From NCBI GenBank assembly GCA_016125285.1, contig WGMA01000029.1, positions 1-34,445 of the forward strand: a DNA stretch of 34,445 bases, written 5' to 3'. The number at the start of each line of letters is the position of its first letter. Within the stretch, counting starts at the first letter, position 1. Positions 1 to 7,386 of the stretch are shown here, in pieces. The notes under the pieces are model-generated. The model was not told the origin of the DNA. It did not search any database and worked only from the letters and a program-made list of their open reading frames with translations. The DNA is from Phycisphaera sp. GTDB taxonomy: Bacteria; Planctomycetota; Phycisphaerae; Phycisphaerales; Zrk34. The translations under genes were made by a program, and so were the position numbers.

Positions 1-1
1 C

Positions 2-124
2 AGCGAAGGGATCAACAGCCAGATCGCCACCGCCCAACACCGCGCCGCAGGCTACCGCAGCTTCCCACGACTGCGACAAGCCATCCTCTTCTTCTGCGGC
101 GGATTAATGCTTTACCCATCATGA
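2..124 (+). CDS. ISL3-family transposase, C-terminal fragment
   Basis: The window opens inside a reading frame of 40 codons ending in TGA at 122-124. The translation begins S-E-G-I-N-S and ends F-F-C-G-G-L-M-L-Y-P-S. This matches the end of the DDE transposases of the ISL3 (IS204/IS1001/IS1096/IS1165) family: the S/VEG-N motif carries the last catalytic Glu, followed by a Gly-Tyr/Phe-Arg stretch and a C-terminal F-x-C-G-G-L-x-L-x-P. The rest of the gene lies outside the window, so it is unknown whether the element is intact. No terminal inverted repeat could be assigned between 125 and 221 without the other end. Family assignment is by motif recall. Confidence 0.75.
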   Translation, partial: SEGINSQIATAQHRAAGYRSFPRLRQAILFFCGGLMLYPS

Positions 125-221
125 AACCGGAAGGACCACATTATCTGGCGATCTCGGGCCTGTCGCGTGAGGCGTTGTTGCGGGCGCGGCGACGCGGGCA
201 GCGCGTTATTATGCCCCGGTC

Positions 222-623
222 ATGCACACCTTCGACCTGACCACACGCAAGCGCGACGAGTACGTGGAGATCACCACCCGCGTGCGCGACATCGTTGCCG
301 AGTCCGGCGTGGCCAACGGCCTCGTCGTCGTCTACGTGCCGCACACCACCGCCGGGGTGACGATCAACGAGAACGCCGACCCCGACGTCGTCCACGACAC
401 GCTCCTGCAACTCGACCGCATGGTCCCGTGGAAGCAGGCCTTCTACCGCCACGGCGAGGGCAACACCGCCTCGCACGTCAAGGCGTCGATGATGGGCTCG
501 TCCGCCACCGTCATCATCCGCGACGGCGACCTCGTCCTCGGCACCTGGCAGGGCATCTGGTTCTGCGAGTTCGACGGGCCCCGCACGCGACAGGTCCACG
601 TCAAGGTGATGCGCGGCGAGTGA
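222..623 (+). CDS. yjbQ: YjbQ/UPF0047 family protein
   Basis: 133-residue cytosolic protein of the YjbQ (UPF0047) family, the usual family length. Visible signatures are V-P-H-T-T-A-G with N-E-N-A-D-P-D just after, G-E-G-N-x-x-x-H in the middle, and G-T-W-Q-G-I-W near the C terminus. The conserved His residues (H45 region, and the HVK and VHV positions) form the presumed metal or anion site. Family members are trimeric; some show weak thiamine-phosphate synthase activity, but the physiological role is not settled. The ATG at 222 begins M-H-T-F, a normal start for the family. A large inverted repeat follows the stop and separates it from miaA. Confidence 0.9.
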   Translation: MHTFDLTTRKRDEYVEITTRVRDIVAESGVANGLVVVYVPHTTAGVTINENADPDVVHDTLLQLDRMVPWKQAFYRHGEGNTASHVKASMMGSSATVIIRDGDLVLGTWQGIWFCEFDGPRTRQVHVKVMRGE

Positions 624-626
624 CCC

Positions 627-728
627 GTTTAGCGACGCCCCGTAGGGGCGTGCTTTTCGCAGATCGGCCGTTTGCGTCATACTGCATCGTTGAATCGCAA
701 CGCACGCCCCTGCGGGGCGTCGCTAAAC
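627..728. repeat. Inverted-repeat element with 27-bp arms
   Basis: Left arm 627-653 begins GTTTAGCGACGCCCC; right arm 702-728 is its reverse complement with one mismatch. Each arm is itself a short palindrome (GCCCC-n-GGGGC). The roughly 48 bp between the arms is unrelated. The element fills nearly the whole yjbQ-miaA gap, so it resembles a REP/BIME or MITE-like unit. As RNA it could fold either as one long stem or as two small hairpins. No poly-T tract follows, so it is not a clear rho-independent terminator. Confidence 0.85.
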
Positions 729-738
729 AGGCGCGCTG

Positions 739-1728
739 ATGATGCAACGGATTGTCGTCATCCTCGGTCCCACCGCCGGCGGCAAGAGTGATCTGGCCGT
801 GGCGGTCGCGCGTCGATTCAACGGCGAGATCATCAACGCGGATTCGATGCAGGTCTATAAGCACCTCGACGCGGGGACGGCGAAGCCCACGGCAGAGCAA
901 CGCGCCGCCGTGCCGCATCATCTGGTCGACGTGGTCGAGCCGACGGAATCGTGGACGGTGGCGGACTGGTTAGGCAGAGCGGAGGGCCTGATCGCGGAGG
1001 TGCGTGAGCGGGGGCATGTGCCGGTGGTCGTGGGCGGGACGAATCTTTATCTGAAGGCGTTGCTGGAGGGGATGTTCGACGGCCCGCCGGCGGACGAGGC
1101 GTATCGGGCGTCGCTGGAGAAGATGGCGTCGGAGGACCTGCACCGCCAGCTGCGCGAGGTGGACAGCGAGGCGGCGTCGCGCATCTTCCCGCAGGATCGC
1201 AAGCGCATCGTGCGCGCGCTGGAGGTGTTTCACACGACGGGCCAGCCGATCAGCTCTCTGCAAACGCAATGGGTCGATGAGAAATCCGAAATCCGAAATC
1301 CGAAATCCGAAATCTATCGATACGATCCGGTGCTGATTGGTTTGCGGTGGGAGGTGGAGGCGATCAATCGTCGGATCAACGCGCGGGTGAAGGCGATGTT
1401 CGCCCCGCCGGTGGGCTCGCGCGGGCCGGACGAGGGCGAAGACCTGATCGCCGAGACCCGCCGACTCGAGGCGGCGGGACTGCTGGGCGACCAGGCGCGG
1501 CAGGCGATCGGCACGAAGCAGGTGCTCGACCACTTCGCGGGCAAATACACGGCGGAAGAAGCGATGGAGCAGGTGAAGATCGACACGCGCCGCTTCGCCA
1601 AGGCGCAGCGCACGTGGCTGAAGCGCTACCGCGGCGTGCACTGGTTCGACGCGTCGGAGGGCGAGTGGGAGGCGTTGGTTGTCGCCGCGCTCGCTGTTGT
1701 CGCGTCGGAACTCGGCACGACGTCGTGA
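739..1728 (+). CDS. miaA: tRNA dimethylallyltransferase MiaA
   Basis: Transfers a dimethylallyl group from DMAPP to the N6 of A37 in tRNAs reading UNN codons. The N terminus has the P-loop G-P-T-A-G-G-K-S (about residues 10-17), followed by I-N-A-D-S-M-Q-V-Y, the GGTNLYLKAL segment, D-R-K-R-I-V-R-A-L-E-V and the C-terminal R-F-A-K-A-Q-R-T-W motif. All are diagnostic. Two adjacent ATGs (739 and 742) could both serve. A run of 7-bp GAAATCC repeats at 1281-1314 encodes a K-S-E-I-R-N-P insert at about residues 181-192, in the variable region before the conserved I-G-L-R-W. Because the unit is 7 bp, gain or loss of one copy would shift the frame. The 3' end overlaps the opposing DUF486 frame by 103 bp. 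Confidence 0.96.
   Translation: MMQRIVVILGPTAGGKSDLAVAVARRFNGEIINADSMQVYKHLDAGTAKPTAEQRAAVPHHLVDVVEPTESWTVADWLGRAEGLIAEVRERGHVPVVVGGTNLYLKALLEGMFDGPPADEAYRASLEKMASEDLHRQLREVDSEAASRIFPQDRKRIVRALEVFHTTGQPISSLQTQWVDEKSEIRNPKSEIYRYDPVLIGLRWEVEAINRRINARVKAMFAPPVGSRGPDEGEDLIAETRRLEAAGLLGDQARQAIGTKQVLDHFAGKYTAEEAMEQVKIDTRRFAKAQRTWLKRYRGVHWFDASEGEWEALVVAALAVVASELGTTS
1281..1314 (+). repeat. Intragenic (GAAATCC) heptamer array in miaA
   Basis: Four perfect GAAATCC units plus GAAATC, head to tail, inside the miaA coding sequence. Three units (21 bp) keep the frame; other changes do not. The AT-richer composition contrasts with the surrounding coding sequence. Confidence 0.97.
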
Positions 1729-2111
1729 AGCCCGACGACCTGCGCGGTCGGTGCGGCGGTGGGGAGTGTGGGGCGCGGGGCCCAGGGTTTGAAGACGCAG
1801 GTCGCCCCCGCGGCGATGAGGATGAAGCCCAGCACCGTCGTCCATTCGATCTGCTCGCGCAGGTACCACGTGGCGAACACGCAGAAAACCACCAGCGTGA
1901 TCACCTCCTGGATCGTCTTGAGCTCCGCGGCGGTGAACCCGCTGTTGCTGCCCATGCGGTTGGCGGGGACCTGGAAGCAGTACTCCAGGAACGCGATCAG
2001 CCACGACACGACGATCACGATCAGCAGCGGGGCGGACTTGTGACGCAGGTGTCCGTACCAGGCGAAGGTCATGAACACGTTGGAAATGATCAGCAGGACG
2101 ACGGTCCACAT
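1626..2111 (-). CDS. DUF486 family membrane protein (DMT-like)
   Basis: 161 residues. The first ~113 match the DUF486 family (small multidrug-transporter-like fold, four predicted transmembrane segments): L-L-I-I-S-N-V-F-M-T-F-A-W-Y-G-H-L at residues 6-22, F-L-E-Y-C-F-Q-V-P-A-N-R in the middle, L-K-T-I-Q-E-V-I-T-L-V-V-F, and a last helix ending A-T-C-V-F-K-P-W. It sits in the inner membrane; substrate unknown. The C-terminal ~45 residues (Ala/Thr/Ser-rich) exceed the usual family length and run antisense into the last 103 bp of miaA. The ATG at 2111 gives the expected N terminus M-W-T-V-V. Confidence 0.88.
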   Translation of the reverse strand: MWTVVLLIISNVFMTFAWYGHLRHKSAPLLIVIVVSWLIAFLEYCFQVPANRMGSNSGFTAAELKTIQEVITLVVFCVFATWYLREQIEWTTVLGFILIAAGATCVFKPWAPRPTLPTAAPTAQVVGLHDVVPSSDATTASAATTNASHSPSDASNQCTPR

Positions 2112-2215
2112 GGCGTGACGCTCCCACAGCGCGGCGTGCGCGGCGGGATTATACGCTCACTGCGGATTGAACCACAGAACCACAGAGACGAAGGACTCAA
2201 CGCACTTTTCTGTGA

Positions 2216-2345
2216 GATGCTGGATGGGGCGGTTGGGCCCGATGCTGGATGGCTCGCTGCGCTCGCGATGCTGGATGGGCTTCGGGTGTACGCTGGACGT
2301 ATCCAGCATCCAGCATCCAGCATCCAGCATCCAGCATCCAGCATC
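2216..2345. repeat. (ATCCAGC) heptamer array with inverted copies
   Basis: Six perfect ATCCAGC units plus ATC lie at 2301-2345. Three inverted copies, GATGCTGGAT at 2216-2225, 2241-2250 and 2267-2276, stand 25-26 bp apart upstream, plus a GCTGGA/TCCAGC half-pair at 2292-2307. The array can therefore fold back on the upstream copies. It lies in the gap between the hydrolase stop (2355) and the DUF486 start (2111), both on the minus strand. Another short direct repeat (ACCACAGA) lies at about 2170-2186. Confidence 0.93.
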
Positions 2346-2354
2346 GGTTCCGCA

Positions 2355-3587
2355 TCACTTCTCCGTCTTGTGCTTCACGTACGCCTCGCCCTGTGACTCG
2401 GCTTTGACGGTATCGCTGTTCATGTAGGCCTTCGCGGCGGGGTCGGCTTTGAGGTTGGCGTCGAACCAGGCGAGGGTGGTGGACTGGACGAGCAGGACGT
2501 GGTCGGGGGTGTCGGGGCCTGCGCCGGGGAAGTGGGCGCCGGAGATGCCGCCCATGTTGTGGTAGGCGTCGTTGATGTAGAGCAGGACCTTGTCGCCGGG
2601 CTTGGGGGGCAGGTGGTCCCAGACCTCCATGCGCCACGAGGCGGGCTTGCCGCCGCGCGGGTCGGTGTCGTTGGAGCCGGTGATCATGAGGACGGGTCGG
2701 TCGATCTTGTCCCACGATTCGGTGTCGATGGTCGTGCCGGTGCCCTGCGGGCTGATGAACACGAAGCACTGCGGGCGGTCGTCGCGGAGGGTCATCCGCT
2801 GCGACTTGATGATCGGGTTGACCATGGACATGCCCGCGATCAGCATCGACGTGTGGGCGCCGTAGGAGTGACCAGCCATGGCGATGTGCTGGCGGTCGAT
2901 CCGCTTGGCGAGCGCGGGGGCCTTGGTTTCGATTTCGTCGAGCGAGTCGAGCACGAGTTTGACGTCGGCGGGGCGGTCGTCCCACTCGCGGTTGATGTTG
3001 GAGCTGTTGAGCAGCTGCTTGACGGAGGTCATCTTCCGCTTGTCCTCGTCGGACATGAGGCTCAGCGAGTCGCCGTGGGTGGGCTGGATGACGACGTAGC
3101 CGTGGCTGGCCCAGTAGGTGGCGAGGGGCTGGTAGCCGTCCTTGGAGCCGGTGGCGCCGTGGCTGAAGACGATGAGCGGGTAGGGCCCGCCGGTCTTGGG
3201 GAAGGTGAGTCGGAGCTGGAGGTCCTTGTCGCGTTTGGCGTCGTGGAGGACGAGCGTGTCGACGGCCTCGATGGCGAGGGGGCCCGCGGCGGGCTTGTAG
3301 AGTTTGGTCGTCTTGGGGTCGATCTTCGCGGGCACGGGCGGCTCGGCGGCGGGTTTGAACTGCTGGATGAGCTTGCGCGCCTCGGCGCGTTCCTCGGCGT
3401 TGAGGCGTCCGTCGCCGTCCTTATCGAAGCGTTCGATGAGCTTGCGGAGGCCCTCGCCGCGTGTGGGAGCGGGGTCGGCGGCTTGGGCGACGGGCGTGGC
3501 TGCGGACAAATAAACCGCCAGCGTGAACAAGAAAACCGTCAGGAGCGTCTGAGGGACTGTCTGGGGGCGTTTATATAAGGTCAGCAT
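2355..3587 (-). CDS. Secreted alpha/beta hydrolase with EF-hand
   Basis: 410 residues. A signal peptide covers about residues 1-37 (hydrophobic core L-L-T-V-F-L-F-T-L, ending A-Q-A-A). An EF-hand loop D-K-D-G-D-G-R-L-N-A-E-E lies at 55-66, followed by a Pro-rich linker and an alpha/beta hydrolase domain of the dienelactone hydrolase / PAF-acetylhydrolase type. The oxyanion region is F-S-H-G (141-144), the nucleophile elbow G-H-S-Y-G has Ser241, and the probable acid and base are Asp307 or Asp309 in G-S-N-D-T-D and His343 in D-A-Y-H-N. It is probably exported to periplasm or surface; substrate unknown (ester or related). The start at 3587 has a GGGGAG Shine-Dalgarno about 8 nt upstream. The EF-hand suggests calcium-linked folding, a feature common in planctomycete secreted proteins. 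Confidence 0.87.
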   Translation of the reverse strand: MLTLYKRPQTVPQTLLTVFLFTLAVYLSAATPVAQAADPAPTRGEGLRKLIERFDKDGDGRLNAEERAEARKLIQQFKPAAEPPVPAKIDPKTTKLYKPAAGPLAIEAVDTLVLHDAKRDKDLQLRLTFPKTGGPYPLIVFSHGATGSKDGYQPLATYWASHGYVVIQPTHGDSLSLMSDEDKRKMTSVKQLLNSSNINREWDDRPADVKLVLDSLDEIETKAPALAKRIDRQHIAMAGHSYGAHTSMLIAGMSMVNPIIKSQRMTLRDDRPQCFVFISPQGTGTTIDTESWDKIDRPVLMITGSNDTDPRGGKPASWRMEVWDHLPPKPGDKVLLYINDAYHNMGGISGAHFPGAGPDTPDHVLLVQSTTLAWFDANLKADPAAKAYMNSDTVKAESQGEAYVKHKTEK

Positions 3588-3794
3588 GGTCGAACTCCCC
3601 GCGTGTTGGTGTGCCTGTGTCCAAGCATACGTTTATGCCGTATCGCGGTTGCAAATCGGGGTTTGCGGCGTAACGCCGGGAAGTTACCGACATCCGATAA
3701 CTGCCGAAATCATCAGCCACGGCGGCGTGTTGCGGCGGGGGCTGTCCGGAGGGTCCCCACAACCGTTTATTTGTTAGCGGTTTAGAGAATGCCC

Positions 3795-3823
3795 TTGACA
3801 TTCGGCCGTCGAGCGGTTCAATT
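3795..3823 (+). promoter_or_regulatory. Candidate sigma70-type promoter for topA
   Basis: A perfect TTGACA (3795-3800) is followed after 17 bp by TCAATT (3818-3823), a weak -10. Transcription would start near 3830, downstream of the ATG at 3789, which favours 3891 as the topA start. The 303-bp divergent gap 3588-3890 otherwise holds only a short inverted repeat (AACCG...CGGTT, about 3759-3783); no further gene was seen. Confidence 0.45.
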
Positions 3824-3890
3824 CTTTAGCCCCACGCCGGGGCGAATCGCGAAGGATTGGCGGAGAACGGTCGATGAACGATGTGAGCTA

Positions 3891-6791
3891 ATGGCGAAGA
3901 AGGGTACGACATCCCGATCGGGTGGCAGCGGGCGCGGTCAAGGCGGACGCAAGGGCGCGAGCCGCGCCGACAGCGGCGGCAACGGCGCCAGCGCGTCGGG
4001 CAAGCACCTGGTGATCGTCGAATCCCCCGCCAAGGCCAAGACCATCAACAAGTATCTGGGCTCGGACTACGTCGTGAAGGCGTCGGTCGGGCATATCCGT
4101 GACCTGCCGAAGCGGAACCCCAAGGGCGTGAAGGCGCCGGTGCCGGGCGTGGACATCGACAAGGGCTTCGAGCCGACGTACGAGGTGATCACCGGCAAGG
4201 GCAAGACGGTCACGGACCTGAAGCGCACCGCCAAGGCCGCGGTTGACGTCTATCTGGCGACCGACTTGGACCGCGAGGGCGAGGCGATCGCGTGGCACTT
4301 GGCCGAGGCGTTGAACGTGCCGAAGGACAAGCTGCGGCGTGTGGTGTTCAACGCGATCACGAAGACGGAGATCACGCGTGCGTTCGAGACGCCGCGCGGC
4401 CTGGACATGGGCATGGTCAACGCCCAGCAGGCCCGGCGCATCCTCGACCGCATCGTGGGCTACCAGGCGTCGCCGCTGCTGTGGAAGAAGGTCGCCACGG
4501 GACTCAGCGCCGGGCGTGTGCAGTCGGTGGCCGTGCGGCTCGTGGTCGAGCGCGAGCGGGAGATCGACGCGTTCGTGCCCGACGAGTACTGGAAGATCAC
4601 CGGCTACTTCGCCACGGAGCTCGACCGCGCCGGCCGCCTCCGCGAGATGTGGGACAAGTGGCTCGCCGAGGCGCCGACCAAGTCGCCCAGCGGCCGCGTG
4701 CTCACCGGGCGGACCATCCGCGAGCGCAACGGCTGGCTCAACGAGCACAACTGCCTGTCGGGCGAGCTGATCGAGGTCAACGGCGAACGCTTCGACCCGA
4801 AGACCGCCGACGAATCGCTCGACGTGCTGACGAAGTGCGGCTTTGAGCTGGTCGACCGGGTTGTGACGAAGGACCCGAAGGCGAAGGGCCCCGCCGCGAA
4901 CCGCGTCGAGCTGAAGGGCCGCCTGGGCGATCCGCAGCCGGACTGGAAGATCCGCGACATCACGACGAAGCGGTCGCGCAGCCGACCGTACCCGCCGTTC
5001 ATCACCTCGAGCCTGCAGGCGGCCGCCGCGAACGCGCTGGGCTACGCAGCGGCGTCGACGATGCGGCTCGCGCAGCAGCTCTATGAAGGTGTGGACATCC
5101 GCGGCATGGGCAGCGTCGGTCTGATCACCTACATGCGTACGGACTCGACGCACCTGTCCGGCGAGGCGCTGAACATGGCGCGGAACTTCATCGCCGGGAC
5201 CTACGGCGAGAAGTACCTGCCCGAGAAGCCCAACTTCTTCAAGTCGTCCAACAAGTCGGCGCAGGAGGCCCACGAGGCGATCCGCCCGACCGACGTGAAG
5301 CTCACGCCCGACAGCCCCGCCGTCCGCGCCTCGCTCGACGAGCGTCAGCTCAAGCTCTACACGCTGATCTGGAAGCGTTTCGTCGCCTGCCAGATGGTGC
5401 CGGCGGAGTGGGACTCGACGAGCGTGCTGATCGGCGCGAACCACGCCGGGAACGACGTCGTGTTCAAGTGCACCGGGCGCAGCCTCGTGTTCGACGGGTT
5501 CTACCGGGCGGTGGGCGTGCCGAACGTCACCGACGAGCTGATCCTGCCGAAGCTCGATATTGGCCAGGACCTCGCGGCGATCCAGATCGACCCGGAGCAG
5601 AAGTTCTCCAGCCCGCCGCCGCGCTACAACGAGGCGTCGCTGGTCAAGAAGCTGGAGAACGAAGGCATCGGCCGGCCGTCGACCTACGCGGCGATCATCA
5701 AGACGATCCAGGACCGCAAGTACGTCGAGAAGATCAGCGGACGCTTCCACGCCACCGAGCTCGGCATGGTCGTGACCGACAAGCTGATGGCGGCGTTCCC
5801 CGTCGTGATGGACGTGGGCTACACGCGGCAGATGGAGAGCGAGCTGGACAAGGTCGAGAACGAGAACCTCGACTGGCAGCAGATGCTCGGCGGGTTCTAC
5901 CAGCGGTTCATCAAGAACGTCGAGCGGGCGCACGATCAGATGACCCATGCCCGCGCCGAGACGCAGCCCGCGCCGCACAAGTGCCCCAAGTGCGGCTCGC
6001 CGACGGAGTACCGCTTCGGCAAGGGCGGCAACCGGTTCCTGGGCTGCACCGCGTTCAGCGTGTCGTCCGGCCCGGTCGACATCCCGTGCCCGAGCTGCGG
6101 CAACGCAACCACGCGTGTCGACCGCACCACGAAGAAGATCTACCTGCGCTGCGACGCGTGCGACTCGCAGGTGCTCGTCGCGAAGGCGCCGAAGGAGTTC
6201 CGGGCGCGGATCAAGGAGATCGCCGCGTCGCTGCCCGAGCCGTGCGACTACACCGCGCCGGTGGACCGCGAGGGCAACCCCGTCGAGCCGGAGATGACCG
6301 ACATCGCGTGCCCGAGCTGCGGCAGGGCAATGCTGCTGCGGAAGGGGCGGTTCGGGCCGTTCCTGTCGTGCAGCGGCTACCCCGAGTGCAAGGGCATCGT
6401 GAACCTCGACAAGAAGGGCAACGTGTCGCCGCCGAAGGTGCCGCCGCTGCTGACGGACATGGAGTGCCCGAAGTGCGGCTCGCCGTTGAACCTGCGGCGG
6501 AGCAAGCGCGGGCCGTGGCTCAGCTGCTCGGCGTTCCCGAAGTGTCGCGGGCGGCAGGCGTGGACGAAGCTCAGCGACGAGGACCAGAAGAAGTGGGACC
6601 TCGCGTTGATGAATCACGAGAAGGAAAACCCGCAGCCGATCATCAAGACGGTCGACGGCTCGCCGATCGGCGACGAGTACAAGCCGCGCATGCAGGGCCA
6701 GGATGCGTCGAGCGACTCGGACGGGTCGGACGGCGACACCGGCGACGCGGACAACACGACGTTCGGCGACGAAGACCTCGACGCGGCGTAA
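3891..6791 (+). CDS. topA: DNA topoisomerase I
   Basis: Type IA topoisomerase that relaxes negative supercoils by transient single-strand cleavage. With the M-A-K-K start it is 966 residues. The basic Gly/Ser-rich N terminus is followed by the TOPRIM domain (V-I-V-E-S-P-A-K-A-K-T-I; D-L-D-R-E-G-E-A-I-A-W-H). The active-site Tyr is Y414 in L-I-T-Y-M-R-T-D-S-T. The C terminus has several CxxC zinc-ribbon units (C-P-K-C-G-S, C-P-S-C-G-N, C-P-S-C-G-R, C-P-K-C-G-S), at least one missing a full Cys set, and then an acidic Asp/Ser-rich tail. The in-frame ATG at 3789 would add 34 residues without family similarity and lies upstream of the candidate promoter, so 3891 is preferred. Confidence 0.96.
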   Translation: MAKKGTTSRSGGSGRGQGGRKGASRADSGGNGASASGKHLVIVESPAKAKTINKYLGSDYVVKASVGHIRDLPKRNPKGVKAPVPGVDIDKGFEPTYEVITGKGKTVTDLKRTAKAAVDVYLATDLDREGEAIAWHLAEALNVPKDKLRRVVFNAITKTEITRAFETPRGLDMGMVNAQQARRILDRIVGYQASPLLWKKVATGLSAGRVQSVAVRLVVEREREIDAFVPDEYWKITGYFATELDRAGRLREMWDKWLAEAPTKSPSGRVLTGRTIRERNGWLNEHNCLSGELIEVNGERFDPKTADESLDVLTKCGFELVDRVVTKDPKAKGPAANRVELKGRLGDPQPDWKIRDITTKRSRSRPYPPFITSSLQAAAANALGYAAASTMRLAQQLYEGVDIRGMGSVGLITYMRTDSTHLSGEALNMARNFIAGTYGEKYLPEKPNFFKSSNKSAQEAHEAIRPTDVKLTPDSPAVRASLDERQLKLYTLIWKRFVACQMVPAEWDSTSVLIGANHAGNDVVFKCTGRSLVFDGFYRAVGVPNVTDELILPKLDIGQDLAAIQIDPEQKFSSPPPRYNEASLVKKLENEGIGRPSTYAAIIKTIQDRKYVEKISGRFHATELGMVVTDKLMAAFPVVMDVGYTRQMESELDKVENENLDWQQMLGGFYQRFIKNVERAHDQMTHARAETQPAPHKCPKCGSPTEYRFGKGGNRFLGCTAFSVSSGPVDIPCPSCGNATTRVDRTTKKIYLRCDACDSQVLVAKAPKEFRARIKEIAASLPEPCDYTAPVDREGNPVEPEMTDIACPSCGRAMLLRKGRFGPFLSCSGYPECKGIVNLDKKGNVSPPKVPPLLTDMECPKCGSPLNLRRSKRGPWLSCSAFPKCRGRQAWTKLSDEDQKKWDLALMNHEKENPQPIIKTVDGSPIGDEYKPRMQGQDASSDSDGSDGDTGDADNTTFGDEDLDAA

Positions 6792-6846
6792 GGCACGCGC
6801 GTCACGCTCCGTCGCGCCGGCTCCACCGATAGCATCGACACCAATG

Positions 6847-6876
6847 AAAAACCGCCGCGCCGTGAGGCGCAGCGGT
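6847..6876 (-). terminator. Rho-independent terminator, minus strand
   Basis: The 11-bp arms ACCGCCGCGCC and GGCGCAGCGGT (one mismatch, GTGA loop; 6851-6876) are followed on the minus strand by TTTT. It lies just past the stop of the small acidic gene at 6913-7101 and could also halt topA transcription. Confidence 0.75.
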
Positions 6877-6912
6877 CGGGTCTGCGGTCAAGGTCGCCGA
6901 TCGGTCGCGCGA

Positions 6913-7101
6913 TCAGGCGTCTTCTTCGTCGTCGGATCGCAGGTGCTGCTCGATCTTCTCCGGCGAGGCGCCCTGGTCGGTCTTCGACGGGTCGTTCGTA
7001 TCCGGATCGACGTTGTAGAGGTCGATCAGACGCACCTTGTCCAGATCGATCATCGTCGTCTCGTCGAGCTTCTTCTTCTTGCCATCTTTTTCGTCGGCCA
7101 T
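6913..7101 (-). CDS. Small acidic hypothetical protein
   Basis: 62 residues, very hydrophilic: a Lys cluster (K-D-G-K-K-K-K) near the N terminus, a central M-I-D-L-D-K-V-R-L-I-D-L-Y-N-V segment that could form a short helix or strand, and an acidic end S-D-D-E-E-D-A. No known family recognised. It is believed real because an AGGAG Shine-Dalgarno stands about 11 nt before the ATG, a terminator lies directly downstream, and paired palindromes lie upstream at 7130-7157. No signal peptide or membrane segment. Function unknown; a small adaptor or regulator is possible but not shown. Confidence 0.68.
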   Translation of the reverse strand: MADEKDGKKKKLDETTMIDLDKVRLIDLYNVDPDTNDPSKTDQGASPEKIEQHLRSDDEEDA

Positions 7102-7129
7102 CGGTCCACCGTCTCCTGCGTTCGTCGCT

Positions 7130-7157
7130 GGACGTCCTAATCCATTTCTGGACGTCC
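7130..7157. promoter_or_regulatory. Twin GGACGTCC palindromes (candidate operator)
   Basis: Two copies of the perfect 8-bp palindrome GGACGTCC, at 7130-7137 and 7150-7157, stand exactly 20 bp apart (about two helical turns), 29-56 bp upstream of the ATG at 7101 of the small acidic gene. The shared sequence extends to CTGGACGTCC in both. This is the geometry expected for two dimer sites on one DNA face. No regulator can be named. The rest of the 285-bp gap 7102-7386 shows no gene. Confidence 0.45.
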
Positions 7158-7386
7158 CTTCATCTTACACAACAAGACTCCTGCGGACGACGTGCCCGCA
7201 CGCAAATCTTGTCACTCCCCGCAACCATTCGGATGTCTACTCAACTAAATACGCTTGCCGTCAGCGTTTCTTGGGGGGCATCGGCGTAGCGGTCGAGTAT
7301 AGCACACGACCCGCGGTGCTGCACGCTATCCAACGCGATCGGTCTGGCGGGTATTGCACGTCCGACACTTAGGACGCACGAGCCGC

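Noticed and set aside
2197-2344. Reading frames across the ATCCAGC array giving a repeated L-D-A-G-C-W-M peptide
   Set aside because: The peptide is only the translation of the tandem repeat, with no start signal or domain.
2301-2345. Possible CRISPR array
   Set aside because: Units are 7 bp with no spacers; it is a simple tandem array.
3571-3801. Small minus-strand frame upstream of the hydrolase
   Set aside because: Overlaps the hydrolase start and the topA promoter region; no Shine-Dalgarno and no recognisable domain.
3789-3890. Upstream start for topA at 3789
   Set aside because: Adds 34 residues unlike the family and lies before the inferred transcription start; 3891 gives the normal basic N terminus.
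3888-6617. Long minus-strand open frame of about 900 codons opposite topA
   Set aside because: Arg/Leu/His-rich with no domain; it is the antisense shadow of a GC-rich coding gene. The same applies to long frames opposite the DUF255 gene (18881-21052) and the SulP gene (27951-30476).
7158-7386. Possible tRNA or small RNA in the gap before the macro-domain gene
   Set aside because: No TPsiC-type GGTTCGA motif, no cloverleaf and no strong hairpin with T-run could be drawn.
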